A stretch of DNA of 64,000 nucleotides from Thermasporomyces sp040195635 (GCF_040195635.1 NZ_JBEFTX010000002.1:62001-126000); one strand, 5' to 3'. Shown: positions 1-9,058, counted from the stretch's first letter. Numbers and translations are program-made. The notes: a model not told the origin generated them from the letters alone.

Positions 1-1
1 G

Positions 2-430
2 CAGCGCGAGTGCCCGTCATGGCTGTACCCGGTGACGATGGGCGCCACCACGGTCTGGGAACGCTGGGACTCGATGCTGCCCGACGGCACCATCAACCCC
101 GGTGAGATGACCAGCTTCAACCACTACGCACTCGGCGCGGTCGCGGACTGGATGCACCGGGTGATCGGCGGCATCGCGCCGCTCGAGCCGGGCTACTCGC
201 GGGTGCTGATCGCACCACGACCGGGCGGCGGCCTCACCTGGGCCAAGACCAGTCTCGACACGCCACACGGCCCAATCCGGGTCAGCTGGCGCACCGACGA
301 CAGCACACTGACGGTCGAGACCGAACTCCCCGCAGGAGTCACCGGCGTACTCTCACTCGACGGCGAGCCAGACACCGAACTCGGCGCAGGCTCGCACGCC
401 ACGCAGGCCCAGCAAACCTCGACGACCTGA
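2..430 (+). CDS. Alpha-L-rhamnosidase (GH78), C-terminal end, cut by window edge
   Basis: The frame is open from base 2, so the gene begins left of the window and only about 142 C-terminal residues are present. They carry the family signature of the end of the (alpha/alpha)6 barrel: PSWLYPVTMGATTVWERWD, then an NPGEMTSFNHYALGAVADW stretch, followed by the C-terminal beta-sandwich (GYSRVLIAPRPGGGLTWA). Members of this family release terminal alpha-L-rhamnose from pectin fragments and plant glycosides. No statement can be made about a signal peptide because the N-terminus is missing. A second GH78 gene sits at the other end of the window on the opposite strand. The last ~25 residues (GAGSHATQAQQTSTT) are low complexity. 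Confidence 0.9.
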   Translation, partial: QRECPSWLYPVTMGATTVWERWDSMLPDGTINPGEMTSFNHYALGAVADWMHRVIGGIAPLEPGYSRVLIAPRPGGGLTWAKTSLDTPHGPIRVSWRTDDSTLTVETELPAGVTGVLSLDGEPDTELGAGSHATQAQQTSTT

Positions 431-481
431 TCGCCCAACTGGACCCCTGCGGGCACTCGGTGCCTTACAGCAAAGATCCAG

Positions 482-718
482 GTGTGTGGTCTCCGCGCTC
501 CGAGCGAGAACCTGCAGGATCCGGTCATCGATGATGCCGTCTGCAAGAACTTCGGCCAGGACGAAGAACGCGAGGTTGCTGTCCGCGGCATCAGCTTGAC
601 CGACCACCCCGGCCACACCCACGACTGGCTGGCTGAGGTGATCATCGCGACCGGCACCGATCGCTACGACCCAGAGCGCAAAGGACCGCTGCACAGTTCG
701 CGCTCGGATCATCGAGGA
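482..718 (+). pseudogene. Coding-like remnant between rhamnosidase and GNAT gene
   Basis: Between the GH78 stop and the GNAT start there is an open frame whose codons keep the G/C third-position bias of the real genes from about 512 to 690. It reads as a plausible protein segment (IDDAVCKNFGQDEE, GISLTDHPGHTHDWLAEV, ATGTDRYDPERKG). It lacks a convincing ribosome site, and its beginning and end look random. I do not recognise the family. The likeliest reading is an eroded gene fragment. An antisense artefact cannot be excluded. Confidence 0.25.
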
Positions 719-728
719 GGGCAGGATC

Positions 729-1325
729 GTGGTCATGGTGAACGGCATCACGCTCGCTGCCAAACCGACCTTGTTCGGCGATCTCGTACTGCTGCGGCCG
801 GTCGATGTGGCCGACGTCGATGGCGCGGCCGAGTTGGTCACCGATCCGGAGACGGTCCGGCTCACCGGCACGCATGCGGCGTTGGATCGGGAGCGGCTGG
901 AACGGTGGTACGCGACGCGGAGTGAGCAGGATGACCGCCTCGATCTGGCGGTCGTGGAGCGGGCCACGGAGCAGTATGTCGGCGAGGTAGTCCTGATGCA
1001 GCTCGATCAGGACAATCGATCGTGCTCGTTCCGGATCGCGCTGATCGGCGCTCGCGCGGTCGGACGCGGGATGGGCACCGAAGCGACTCGGCTGGTGTTG
1101 GCGTACGCCTTCGAGACGGTCGGTGTGCACCGAGTCGGCCTGGAAGTCTTCGCGTTCAACCCCCGAGCCCGGCACGTCTATCAGAAGGTCGGCTTCGTCC
1201 ACGAGGGAACCAAGCGCCATGCTCTGCGCTGGGACGGAGCCTGGATCGACGCTGACATCATGGCAATCCTGGCTGACGACTGGGCCGCCCATCGAGGCTG
1301 GCCAGACGTCGGTGTACGCAACTGA
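729..1325 (+). CDS. GNAT family N-acetyltransferase (RimJ/RimL-like)
   Basis: A 198-residue protein of the acetyl-CoA-dependent GNAT superfamily that transfers acetyl to an amine. The N-terminus reads LVLLRPVDVADVDGAAEL, the usual first strand-helix pair. The acetyl-CoA site is the region ARAVGRGMGTEATRLVLAYAF at about residues 110-130. The C-terminal NPRARHVYQKVGFVHEG is typical of the RimJ/RimL (Acetyltransf_3) subgroup, whose members modify ribosomal-protein N-termini, antibiotics or small amines. The GTG at 729 is preferred because a GAGGAGGG ribosome site ends about 8 nt upstream, whereas the ATG at 735 would be spaced too far. The gene ends in a 68-bp convergent overlap with the methyltransferase gene. 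The substrate is unknown. Confidence 0.88.
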   Translation: MVMVNGITLAAKPTLFGDLVLLRPVDVADVDGAAELVTDPETVRLTGTHAALDRERLERWYATRSEQDDRLDLAVVERATEQYVGEVVLMQLDQDNRSCSFRIALIGARAVGRGMGTEATRLVLAYAFETVGVHRVGLEVFAFNPRARHVYQKVGFVHEGTKRHALRWDGAWIDADIMAILADDWAAHRGWPDVGVRN

Positions 1326-2553
1326 GCCCGACAACTGGCAGTGACAGTTGGCGTTGCGCAAGCACGAGCAGGTTGCGTGGGGTGATCGAGCGATCGCAGA
1401 AGTCGCCGACCTGCACGTCGAAACCGGCCTCTTCGAGTCCAACGACGAGATCCATGACGAGCCACAACTCCAATGCGCGGCGAAACGCGTGGCGGACAAG
1501 CTCGAGGCGGCGGATCTCGGCACGGCGCTGCTCACCGACGGCGAGCCAATGCGCCCACTGAACTGCGGCCGGCAGGTCTACACCCTCGCGCTGTGCCAGC
1601 GCGCGGCAAAAGTCGGTGAAGTCGCCTGACAGCCAGCGCGAAGGCACTGGGCGGAAGGTGCGGGCCGCCTCTCCTTCGAGCTCGTTGCGCAAGGCGATGA
1701 ACCCCAACTTCCAGGCCTGGTCACGGGCAAGGCGCCGGCGGTCGTGACGCGGAGCCGTCACGGTTTCAGTCACGGCCAGCCGGATGAGGTCGGCGTCAAG
1801 AGGCAGCGAGGCGTCGCGGGCGAGCGGACGATAGGCGTCAGCAATCCCGCGGTGGTAGCAGCACGGGGCAATGACGTAGCCGTTGGCGCCAGCGCGTGCC
1901 GCACCGCGTACCAGAGCGCGGTGCAGTTCGCCGCAGGCATGCAGGGCGAGTACCGTACGGCCTTTCACGAGGGCATGGGAGTAGTCGTCCAGGGCGTCGG
2001 CGCAGAGCACTGTCTGGTCGATGCCGGCGCGCTCGGCGAGCTGGGTGGCGTCGGCGCACAGCTTGGGGTCGATCTCCAGCGATTGCACGGGTACTCGGTC
2101 GGCGATTGCGAGCCGCCGCCCCAGGTGCCCCTTCCCGGCGCACCACTCCAGCAGGGGCCCTTGTGCAGGCGGTGTGTGCGCGGCGAAGGCATCGATCTGG
2201 TCGCGTTTGCGGCCGCGGATACGTCGGTCGAGGCGAGGGGGCATGGCCGGCAGATCACGGACAGGCAGAGGCGGGAGGTTCACCAGCCGGCCGAGTGTGT
2301 CGGCGACCGGAAGCCAGGGTGTGAGCCAGTCGCGGCAGGCGTCGGGGTCGTGGGACAGCCTTTCGACCGTGAGGCTGTCGATGCCGAGCACCGCGTCGGC
2401 CAACTCAGGTCGGGCCGCACACCAGTCCGGGCGGCGCACGTGGAACGGCGAGGGGTGCCAGTACGCCTGATGGGCCTCGAGCGCCGCCTGCAACTCGCCA
2501 AGACGACGGCGGTGCGCACGGCCAACTGCCGGCTGAGAAAACGAGCGCAGCAT
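1258..2553 (-). CDS. SAM-dependent methyltransferase, Methyltransf_32-like
   Basis: About 431 residues from the ATG at 2553; the frame is open further upstream to 2655 but that part looks non-coding. The central Rossmann domain carries the SAM-binding motif LEWCAGKGHLGRRLA at about 135-149, an acidic strand end SLEIDP at about 158-163, and the motifs LHACGELH (about 204-211) and CCYHR (about 231-235). The CCYH pair after LHACG is typical of the Methyltransf_32 group that includes METTL25/GSTCD-like and TRM13-like proteins. Roughly 130 N-terminal residues and 190 C-terminal residues flank the domain. The methyl acceptor (RNA, protein or small molecule) cannot be told from sequence. The C-terminal ~20 codons overlap the convergent GNAT gene. 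Confidence 0.75.
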   Translation of the reverse strand: MLRSFSQPAVGRAHRRRLGELQAALEAHQAYWHPSPFHVRRPDWCAARPELADAVLGIDSLTVERLSHDPDACRDWLTPWLPVADTLGRLVNLPPLPVRDLPAMPPRLDRRIRGRKRDQIDAFAAHTPPAQGPLLEWCAGKGHLGRRLAIADRVPVQSLEIDPKLCADATQLAERAGIDQTVLCADALDDYSHALVKGRTVLALHACGELHRALVRGAARAGANGYVIAPCCYHRGIADAYRPLARDASLPLDADLIRLAVTETVTAPRHDRRRLARDQAWKLGFIALRNELEGEAARTFRPVPSRWLSGDFTDFCRALAQREGVDLPAAVQWAHWLAVGEQRRAEIRRLELVRHAFRRALELWLVMDLVVGLEEAGFDVQVGDFCDRSITPRNLLVLAQRQLSLPVVGLSCVHRRLASLDGRPSRQPGLP

Positions 2554-2679
2554 CCCACACACCCCTCGATCGGGTAGTGGGCAGCTGCGAGCAACTGCCA
2601 TCTCGACGGCGGAACGCCACGAGACGACTCTTCGACAACGAGCCGAGCGTGTCACAACACGCCTGGCCCTGACAACCGG

Positions 2680-3747
2680 CTACCTCGGCATCTCTCCAGT
2701 CTCCATGCGCAGCACGGCTTCGGCCTCCGCAAGTCGTTCGAGCATCAACTCCGCGGCGCGGTGGCGGGCGCGGGCGTAGGTCTGCAGCGAGGAGGTGACG
2801 GCGGTCGGGTTCACCAGCGGTTCGGCGAGCGGATAGGACGAGGTGGCGGAGTAGACGAGCCCGACCCGGACGCACGCCACCAACTCGGCGGCGGGGACCG
2901 CGGGGTAGGCGTGCCGGTACGCGGCGACCAGCCGGGCAACGCCGTGCGGCCAGTCCTCGCAGGCGAGCACGGTGCGCGGGTCGCAGCCGATGCGCGCCAG
3001 CTCCCACGCCGCCGGCCGCGGGGTCGGAGGGCTGAAGTCGATGATGCCCGCCACCCGATCCCCGTCCAGCAACAGGTTCGGCGAGGCCAGGTCCCCGTGC
3101 ACCACCTGGACCGTCAGCGGCGGCACGCCGTCGAGAAGCCGCGCCAAGGTCGGCCACCAGGTCAGCCGCTCCTCGATCGCCTGCCTTGCCCAGCCCATGA
3201 AGCCGTCAGCATGGGGCCGCGTGGTGTAGGCGGCAGCCAGCGCCTGGAGGCGGTGCCGGGCGCGGTCGAGGTCGCGTAGGCGGTTGCCGGGGACACGGCC
3301 GGGTACGGCGACGGGATGGCGGGCGAGGTGGTGGTGCAGCCGGCCGACCACCTGCCCGACGGCCTCCCAGCGTCCCCCGGATAGACCGCCTTCCGCGGTC
3401 TCCACGGCGCCCACGTGCTCCCATACCGACATGGCCGGATCGGGCGGCGAGGTGTGCAGCAGCTCGCCGTTCTCGGCGGGCAGCACAACGGGTACGGGCA
3501 CGTTGCCGTTGGCGGCGAACGCCGCCAACGCCACGGCGGCGCGCTGGCGATCGAGCTCCGCCCGGTCGGCTCCGGGGTAGGTCTTGACGAACCACACGCT
3601 CCCGTCGTGGGCGTCGGCGAGGTAGTTTCGGGTGTGGGTGCCGTCCGGGCCCGGGCGCAGTCGCCGCACGCTGAGGCCGTAAACACCGGCCAGCACGTCG
3701 GCAACCTCCCGGCCGCGGTCGACGTCTATGTCCCTCACGCTGCTCAT
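2680..3747 (-). CDS. Aminoglycoside phosphotransferase/homoserine kinase-like kinase
   Basis: A 355-residue protein with the APH/choline-kinase fold. The catalytic loop HGDLASPN is at 217-224 (Brenner-type motif, Asp as catalytic base) and the metal-binding IDF at 236-238. The N-lobe strand VWFVKTYPG at about 51-59 supplies the ATP-contacting lysine. The start at 3747 is chosen because a GGAGGGA site lies about 8 nt upstream; the longer open frame to 3891 would run into the upstream GH97 gene. It lies 104 bp downstream of the GH97 gene in the same direction, so it may phosphorylate a sugar or sugar-derived product of that locus. Antibiotic-resistance or homoserine-kinase-like functions are equally compatible with the fold. 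Confidence 0.8.
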   Translation of the reverse strand: MSSVRDIDVDRGREVADVLAGVYGLSVRRLRPGPDGTHTRNYLADAHDGSVWFVKTYPGADRAELDRQRAAVALAAFAANGNVPVPVVLPAENGELLHTSPPDPAMSVWEHVGAVETAEGGLSGGRWEAVGQVVGRLHHHLARHPVAVPGRVPGNRLRDLDRARHRLQALAAAYTTRPHADGFMGWARQAIEERLTWWPTLARLLDGVPPLTVQVVHGDLASPNLLLDGDRVAGIIDFSPPTPRPAAWELARIGCDPRTVLACEDWPHGVARLVAAYRHAYPAVPAAELVACVRVGLVYSATSSYPLAEPLVNPTAVTSSLQTYARARHRAAELMLERLAEAEAVLRMETGEMPR

Positions 3748-3851
3748 CCTGGCTCCCTCCAGTTCCGATCCCAGCTTCAGGGTGAGCTCCTCGTGGCCAT
3801 GCTGGCCCGCGACCGCGCGTATCGAGGCTGGGAGTGGCGGAGGGCCGTCGC

Positions 3852-5786
3852 TCAGCCCGTGGAGTCGCACGTGGTGCGCTGCGGTGTCCACCGGCAGGCG
3901 AGACCGGCGAACCCGCCCTCGGCCACGACATCGACCGACAGCATCTCGCCCGCGTTCAGCACTTGCCGGTCGCGGACCAGCCCGGCAGCGCCGTCGTTGA
4001 CGACCTCGACCAGCCAGAGCCCGTCGGGGAGGTCCAACGCCACCTCAAGAGTGCGCGCGGCTCCCGATGTCCCCGCACCGAGGAACCACCGTTCACCGCT
4101 GCGCCGAGCCATCACCACGTGATCGCCGGGCCGGCCGGCGAGCAGCCTGGTGTCGTCCCACACGGTCGGCACCTGTTCGAGGAACCGCCGCGCCTCCGGC
4201 CGCGCGTCGTACGCCTCCGGGCTGCCCGCGAGGTTCTGGACGCCCGACTCGAACACCACCGACAGTCCCAGTTCGTGCGCGTCGGAGGTCGGCCGACTCT
4301 CGCGCTGGAACGCCATCGGCGTGTAGTCCATCGAGCCGACCTGGTTCCGCGTGAAAGGCAGGGCGGTAAGGTGGCTCGTCGTGAGGTTGCTCGACTTCTC
4401 CGCGCCGTGGACACCCTCCATCGTCATGAGGTGCGGCCAGGTGCGGTGCCAGCCCTTGGGGACGGTGGAACCGTGGAAGTTCACCAGCAGGTGGTGCTCG
4501 GCCATGTCGGCCAGGGCGTCGTCGTACCACCGCAGCCGTTCCTGCGACTCCGAGTCCATGAAGTCGAGCTTGACACCCTTGACGCCCCACTGCTCCAGCA
4601 GCGCGAACCGCTCGGCGCGTTCGGGGGCGGTGTCGAAGTCGGAGAACCGCAGCCACGTCATGATGTCGACACCGCGCGCATTGGCGTAGTCGACGAGGTC
4701 CGGCATCCAGGTGAACTCCGGAACCCGGTCAGTCCAGGCCCGCTCGCCGGTCTCCAGGTCGTCGTACCAGCCCGCGTCGACCACGACGTACGGCCAGCCG
4801 CGCGCGGCGGCGTAGTCGACGAATCCCTGCTGGCGTTCGAGGCTCTGCTGGGCGGACCGGCCGCCGGCCAGCCACGTCCACATCGCGTTTCCTGGCCGGA
4901 TCCAGGACGTGTCGGCCAGCCGTGACGCCGGTGCCACGTCGTCGACCATCGTCGACTCGGTCACGGTCGCGAGGTCGCCGACCACCATCACCCGCCACGG
5001 CGTGGCCAGCGGCCCGTCCACCGCGATCTGCGGATCCCAGAACGACACGTCGAGGCGGTACGTGCCAGTTGCTGCCTCGTGTAGCAACCTCGGACCGGAG
5101 TACGAACCGTCCAAGGCTGACTCGGTGAGCAGCAGATACGTGCTGTCGACCTCGAACAGTGCCGGAACCTGGAAGTCCGCCAAGGGCGCGGATGCCGCGG
5201 TGTACTCGAGGAACGGGTTCTCGTAGTCGCGCCGGTGTCGGGCCAGCCACGCCGACGCATCCGCGGGCACGGTGAACGCAGACGCCTCACCGGTCACCGC
5301 GCCGTAGTCGGCCGGCAGGATGTACCGGTAAGCGACCCCGTCGGCAGACACGCGTACGACCAACGACAGCTTGGCGCCGCCCTCACCTTCGAAGCCGAAC
5401 CTCGCCTCCGTCATCGGAGTCTGGCGCTGGATCCGCTTGCCCACCGTCGTGGCATAGCGTTCCAGGACCACGCCGTCGGACCGTCCGGTGAATCGCAACC
5501 CGGCGGCCAGGTTGGCCTGCTCGGTGACGATCCCGACCGGCGACGGCTCCAGCACCGTCGTCCCGCCCCGGGACACCGAGAGCGCCACGGTCCCAGCGAC
5601 CGCGTCGTAGGTCAGGTCCGCGACGGGACCACCCGGATCGGGCGCCCGTACCGTCCAGCGCTCGGCGGCCGCGACGGGCGGCGCCACCATGCCCATCACC
5701 AGGGCGCCGACCGCGAGGCCGGCGAGAGCCACCGCCATCCGGCACCGCCGCGACCGACCAGCCGCGGCACCGTCTGCAGCGTTCAT
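3852..5786 (-). CDS. Secreted GH97 glycoside hydrolase (alpha-galactosidase/alpha-glucosidase type)
   Basis: A 644-residue protein with a long signal peptide (hydrophobic run about 17-40 ending VAPPVAAA). An N-terminal beta-supersandwich (about 45-280) comes first, then a TIM barrel (about 290-560) and a C-terminal beta domain. GH97 hydrolyses alpha-galactosides or alpha-glucosides. The barrel contains GVKGVKLDFMDSESQE with Asp408 where retaining GH97 members have their nucleophile, and MTMEGVHGAE with Glu457/Glu463 in the acid and calcium-ligand region. The Asp suggests the retaining alpha-galactosidase-like group; that assignment relies on recalled family knowledge. The start codon has AGGAGG 5 nt upstream and overlaps the stop of the small secreted protein (ATGA), so the two are translationally coupled. 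Confidence 0.9.
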   Translation of the reverse strand: MNAADGAAAGRSRRCRMAVALAGLAVGALVMGMVAPPVAAAERWTVRAPDPGGPVADLTYDAVAGTVALSVSRGGTTVLEPSPVGIVTEQANLAAGLRFTGRSDGVVLERYATTVGKRIQRQTPMTEARFGFEGEGGAKLSLVVRVSADGVAYRYILPADYGAVTGEASAFTVPADASAWLARHRRDYENPFLEYTAASAPLADFQVPALFEVDSTYLLLTESALDGSYSGPRLLHEAATGTYRLDVSFWDPQIAVDGPLATPWRVMVVGDLATVTESTMVDDVAPASRLADTSWIRPGNAMWTWLAGGRSAQQSLERQQGFVDYAAARGWPYVVVDAGWYDDLETGERAWTDRVPEFTWMPDLVDYANARGVDIMTWLRFSDFDTAPERAERFALLEQWGVKGVKLDFMDSESQERLRWYDDALADMAEHHLLVNFHGSTVPKGWHRTWPHLMTMEGVHGAEKSSNLTTSHLTALPFTRNQVGSMDYTPMAFQRESRPTSDAHELGLSVVFESGVQNLAGSPEAYDARPEARRFLEQVPTVWDDTRLLAGRPGDHVVMARRSGERWFLGAGTSGAARTLEVALDLPDGLWLVEVVNDGAAGLVRDRQVLNAGEMLSVDVVAEGGFAGLACRWTPQRTTCDSTG

Positions 5787-6226
5787 CGAAGTCCTCCTTC
5801 AGGTCCGACCCCGTATGAGCTTGTCGATGCCGGCCGGGGCACGGCGATGCCGCCGTACTTGTCCCAGCCGTTCGCGATCCGGTCGATGTAGAGGTCGGCC
5901 TGGTCGGCGTCGACCCTCCAGGTCCACTGCCCCTCCGACACCGGGCAGGGGTAGGCGCGGATCTGCTCGGCCCCCGCGTGCGCCTCGTCCAATCCGGTCC
6001 AGATCGTGCGGGCCAGCTCCTTCTCGTCGTCCGCCGGTGCGCCGCGTACGTAGAGCCAGTAGCCGAAGTACACGGTGGCGACCGCCTGATGGATCTTCGC
6101 GGTCAGTACCGTCCCTGGTCGACGGTGGTCCCCCGACCGCGGGGACGGCGCCGCGCCGGTTCCGCAGAGTGTCATCGCCACGACGACGCACACCGGCAAT
6201 GCCGCCGCGGCAAGTGCCCGCCTCAC
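5783..6226 (-). CDS. Small secreted protein of unknown function
   Basis: A 147-residue protein with an N-terminal signal peptide (RRALAAAALPVCVVVAMTLCG). I do not recognise the mature domain. It has a Tyr/Trp-rich core (IHQAVATVYFGYWLYVRG) and an ADLYIDRIANGWDKYGG helix, with one remaining Cys (PCPVSEG). The GTG start at 6226 overlaps the stop of the pectate-lyase-like gene (GTGA), and its stop overlaps the GH97 start (ATGA). The three genes are therefore probably one translationally coupled unit. The context suggests an extracellular partner of, or accessory to, the two secreted carbohydrate-active proteins. It could also be a small enzyme. The function is unknown. Confidence 0.7.
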   Translation of the reverse strand: MRRALAAAALPVCVVVAMTLCGTGAAPSPRSGDHRRPGTVLTAKIHQAVATVYFGYWLYVRGAPADDEKELARTIWTGLDEAHAGAEQIRAYPCPVSEGQWTWRVDADQADLYIDRIANGWDKYGGIAVPRPASTSSYGVGPEGGLR

Positions 6227-7923
6227 AACCGCGCGCGGAGTTGGGCAGCGTGCAGATCCGCGGGGACGACTCCCGAGCCGAGCGCCTCCGACACCGACCC
6301 CAGATCGCCGGTGAAGTCGCGGGGGAGCCCACTGGCGAAGGTGGTGGCGCCGGCGATGCCGACGACGGCAGCCCGTGGTGCCATGTCGTGGATCGCGATC
6401 GCGTACGTACGGCCGTTGGTGACCCGGACGTTCCAGTGCGCGAACCGGGCGCCGAACCGCGGACCCGCGTCGCCCGCGCCGCCGACGAAGGCGTCGTTGG
6501 TCACGGTGATGTCGGTACGCACGTTCTCGAACGGCAGTGCCCGGTGGGAGTCGAAGGTGCCGTTCTCCATCACGCCGTCCGACCAGACGTTCCCGGACGC
6601 GAGTCCCTCGACGTTGATGCCGTGATGCGTCGAGCCCGACGGCAGCGGCACGGTGGCCCGGTCGATCCGGAACCGGGTGACGAGGTTGTCGTGGGCCTGC
6701 ACCCGGCAGATGTAGGAGTGGTGGCGCTGCCGGCCGCCGACCGACACGTCCCGTAGGGTGACGCCCTTGCACGAGTGCAGGCCGAAGCCGTTGTCCGCGT
6801 TCTCCACGTGGACGTTGCGCGCCCAGCAGTTCAGGGCAGCCGAGAAGGCGGGGCCGTTGAAGCCGAAGTCGCGGTTGTGCGGTTGCTGCTGGGTGAGCCG
6901 CATCCGGAGGGTGAGGTCCTCGATCCCGGACTCCCGCACCACCGGGCCGAGCGTCTGCAGGCGCGGCTCCCACACAGTACGGAGGTCGAACTTCAGCGGC
7001 TGTGCCAGCGTCACCTGGTCCCCTGACACGTGGATCACCTCGACCGGCCACCTATAGTCGACGAAGTTGGGTGCGCCCGCCCACGTACTGATCTCCGGGC
7101 GCAGTCGGGTGGCCCGCGAGTTCCAGTCGTAGGCAGCGGTGCCGTCGACGTCTCCGGCCAGATGGGCCAGGAGGCTGGAGTCCGGGAGGTTGCGGACGGC
7201 GAGGAGGACATGGTCCCCGGCGCGGATGTCCCCGGCGTCCTCGACGGTGAGCGTGCGCGCACCTCGGGAAGCGTCGGCGACGACCGGGGTGAGCGTCTCG
7301 TTGTCCATCCAGCCCTCGTTGCCGAGGAACTCGGCGTCCCGCATCGACTCGAGCAGGCGCTTCGGCACGAACCAGACCAGGCCGCCGCTCCACGACCACT
7401 GGCTCAGATCGCCTTCCCTGCGGTTGAACGCGTACCCCTCTTCCAGGGACTTGTCGCAGAAGATCACAGTCCTGCTCGTACCGAGTCCGCGCAGGACCAC
7501 ACCGGAGTGGTGCATCCGGATCAGCCCCGACGTCTTGTAGGTGCCGGGCGGCAGCAGGACCGCACCGCCGCCGGCCGCCGCGGTCGCGTCGATGGCCGCG
7601 TTGATCGCCACGGTGTCGTCGGTGTTGCCGTCGCCCGCCGCGCCGAACGTCTTTGCGTTGACCCGTTCGGGCAGCCGCGGGATGTCCCGCTCGCCGCGGC
7701 GGTAGCCGGCGTACGACACGTTCGGGATCTGGGGATGGGTGTCGGGTGCGGCGAGGTACTCCTGCCAGAGTTGAGCCGGTGCCGGGTGGGGCGCAGGTGC
7801 CAGGTACGGCGGTGCCGGCTGGGCGACCGCCGCGCGGGCGGAACCGCCCAGGGTGGCCGCACCCACGAGACCGCCACCTGCCATCCGCAGGAGGTCACGA
7901 CGACGGGGACCACGGTTGCCCAT
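6223..7923 (-). CDS. Tat-exported pectate-lyase-superfamily protein (right-handed beta-helix)
   Basis: A 566-residue protein. The N-terminus RRRDLLRMAGGGLVGAATLGG is a twin-arginine signal. The mature part opens with VNAKTFGAAGDGNTDDTVAINAAIDA, the hallmark of the Pectate_lyase_3/GH55-like family, followed by GGAVLLPPGTYKTSG and many beta-helix rungs to about residue 530. Such proteins act outside the cell on polysaccharides as lyases or glycosidases. The family has no single diagnostic catalytic motif I can point to, so the reaction (pectin, glucan or other) stays open. The start has an AAAGGAA site about 7 nt upstream. It is the first gene of a coupled run with the small secreted protein and GH97. 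Confidence 0.85.
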   Translation of the reverse strand: MGNRGPRRRDLLRMAGGGLVGAATLGGSARAAVAQPAPPYLAPAPHPAPAQLWQEYLAAPDTHPQIPNVSYAGYRRGERDIPRLPERVNAKTFGAAGDGNTDDTVAINAAIDATAAAGGGAVLLPPGTYKTSGLIRMHHSGVVLRGLGTSRTVIFCDKSLEEGYAFNRREGDLSQWSWSGGLVWFVPKRLLESMRDAEFLGNEGWMDNETLTPVVADASRGARTLTVEDAGDIRAGDHVLLAVRNLPDSSLLAHLAGDVDGTAAYDWNSRATRLRPEISTWAGAPNFVDYRWPVEVIHVSGDQVTLAQPLKFDLRTVWEPRLQTLGPVVRESGIEDLTLRMRLTQQQPHNRDFGFNGPAFSAALNCWARNVHVENADNGFGLHSCKGVTLRDVSVGGRQRHHSYICRVQAHDNLVTRFRIDRATVPLPSGSTHHGINVEGLASGNVWSDGVMENGTFDSHRALPFENVRTDITVTNDAFVGGAGDAGPRFGARFAHWNVRVTNGRTYAIAIHDMAPRAAVVGIAGATTFASGLPRDFTGDLGSVSEALGSGVVPADLHAAQLRARL

Positions 7924-7967
7924 GAGGCGTTCCTTTCGCTCTCCTGTCTGGCGCTCGACCGACGGCG

Positions 7968-8108
7968 TCAGGCTTGGTCCCCGTGGACGGTGACGCGGGT
8001 GAACTGCAGGTGGTCGACGAAGCCGAGGGTGTTCGACTCGTTGGCGCGCCTCGTGTCCTGGCTGTCGCGGACGTGCACGTGCCGGATCGGGAACGCGAGC
8101 GCGTACAT
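7968..8108 (-). pseudogene. C-terminal relic of a carbohydrate-locus gene
   Basis: A 46-codon frame with the strong G/C third-position bias of real genes, ending in TGA at 7970-7968. It reads FPIRHVHVRDSQDT, then NTLGFVDHLQFTRVTVHGD, which looks like the end of a larger enzyme and not a free peptide. An in-frame stop lies a few codons upstream of the ATG at 8108, and no ribosome site is visible. I infer the last part of a deleted gene. The parent family is not recognised. Confidence 0.4.
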
Positions 8109-8248
8109 GGACGGCGTGGACGAGGCGACTCAGGCGACCGTAGGTTCGTTATTTTCGGCCGTCAACAAACTTGTCCGCTACCGCTCACCCTCGGCTGGAC
8201 ACGCGAGTGCGTCGGTAGGCTCGCAGGGACCGACATTCGAGGGAGCGG

Positions 8249-9058
8249 GTGAGGATCATGAACGCCGCGGAATCCGGGAGCGGCACGCGGTCGGAGCCGG
8301 GTGACCGCGCTGTGCCGAACGAGCGGATCGGTGTCGTCGGCTACACGGTGCGTGCCGCCATGCCGGCACCGGACACCGAGGCGACGCTCGCGGCACTGGC
8401 GTCGTGCGGATACGTGAACATCGAGCCGTCGAGCGGGCTCTACGGCTATACCGGGGCGGAGCTAGGTGCGCTGATCGACGCCGCCGGCATGAAAGCACCG
8501 TCGGTCGGTCTTGGCCTCGGTGAGATCGAGGACGACCTCGACGGCGTCCTCGCCACCGCGGAGGCGCTCGACGCCCGCTACGTGCGGATCTCCGGCTCCC
8601 GCTCGTGGGACGCCGCGGAGTACTCGCGCGTGGCCGGCGTCCTCAACGACGCCGGTGCCCGCACCCATGCCGAGGGCATCACGCTCGCGTACCACAACCA
8701 CGCCTTCGAGTTCGAGGCCGAGAACGGCGGACGCTTGTACGACATCCTCGTGCGCGAGACCGACCCGGACCTCGTCGACCTGGAGCTCGACCTGTACTGG
8801 TCCGTCGTCGGCGGCGTCGACCCGGTGGAGCTCTTCACGGAGTACCCCGGCCGGTTCCCGCTGCTCCACGTGAAGGACCGCGCGCCCGACGGCTCCATCG
8901 CCGACGTGGGGACAGGCACGATCGACTTCGGGCGGATCTTCGCCCACAGCGAGCTGGCTGGTGTGGAGTACTACTTCGTCGAGAACGACAGTCCGAAGCC
9001 AGACGGCATCACCTCGGCGAGGGCCAGCTACGCGAACCTGCGGGCCTTGCGGTACTGA
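8249..9058 (+). CDS. Sugar phosphate isomerase/epimerase (xylose-isomerase-like TIM barrel)
   Basis: A 269-residue AP-endonuclease-2/IolE-type TIM barrel. Members isomerise or epimerise keto-sugars and inositol derivatives with a divalent metal. Visible metal and substrate motifs are the conserved YHNHAFEFE segment in mid-protein, DLVDLELDLYW, LLHVKDR and a C-terminal EYYFVENDS. It starts within GTGAGGATCATG; the GTG at 8249 (GGGAG just upstream) and the ATG at 8258 are both possible, and the shorter form loses three residues. The context between a GH97 pair suggests conversion of a released sugar, but the natural substrate cannot be read from the sequence. Confidence 0.82.
   Translation: MRIMNAAESGSGTRSEPGDRAVPNERIGVVGYTVRAAMPAPDTEATLAALASCGYVNIEPSSGLYGYTGAELGALIDAAGMKAPSVGLGLGEIEDDLDGVLATAEALDARYVRISGSRSWDAAEYSRVAGVLNDAGARTHAEGITLAYHNHAFEFEAENGGRLYDILVRETDPDLVDLELDLYWSVVGGVDPVELFTEYPGRFPLLHVKDRAPDGSIADVGTGTIDFGRIFAHSELAGVEYYFVENDSPKPDGITSARASYANLRALRY

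Noticed and set aside
3852..3891. A longer start for the phosphotransferase at 3891
   Set aside because: It would overlap the end of the GH97 gene by 40 bp and add 48 unconserved residues. The ATG at 3747 has a good ribosome site.
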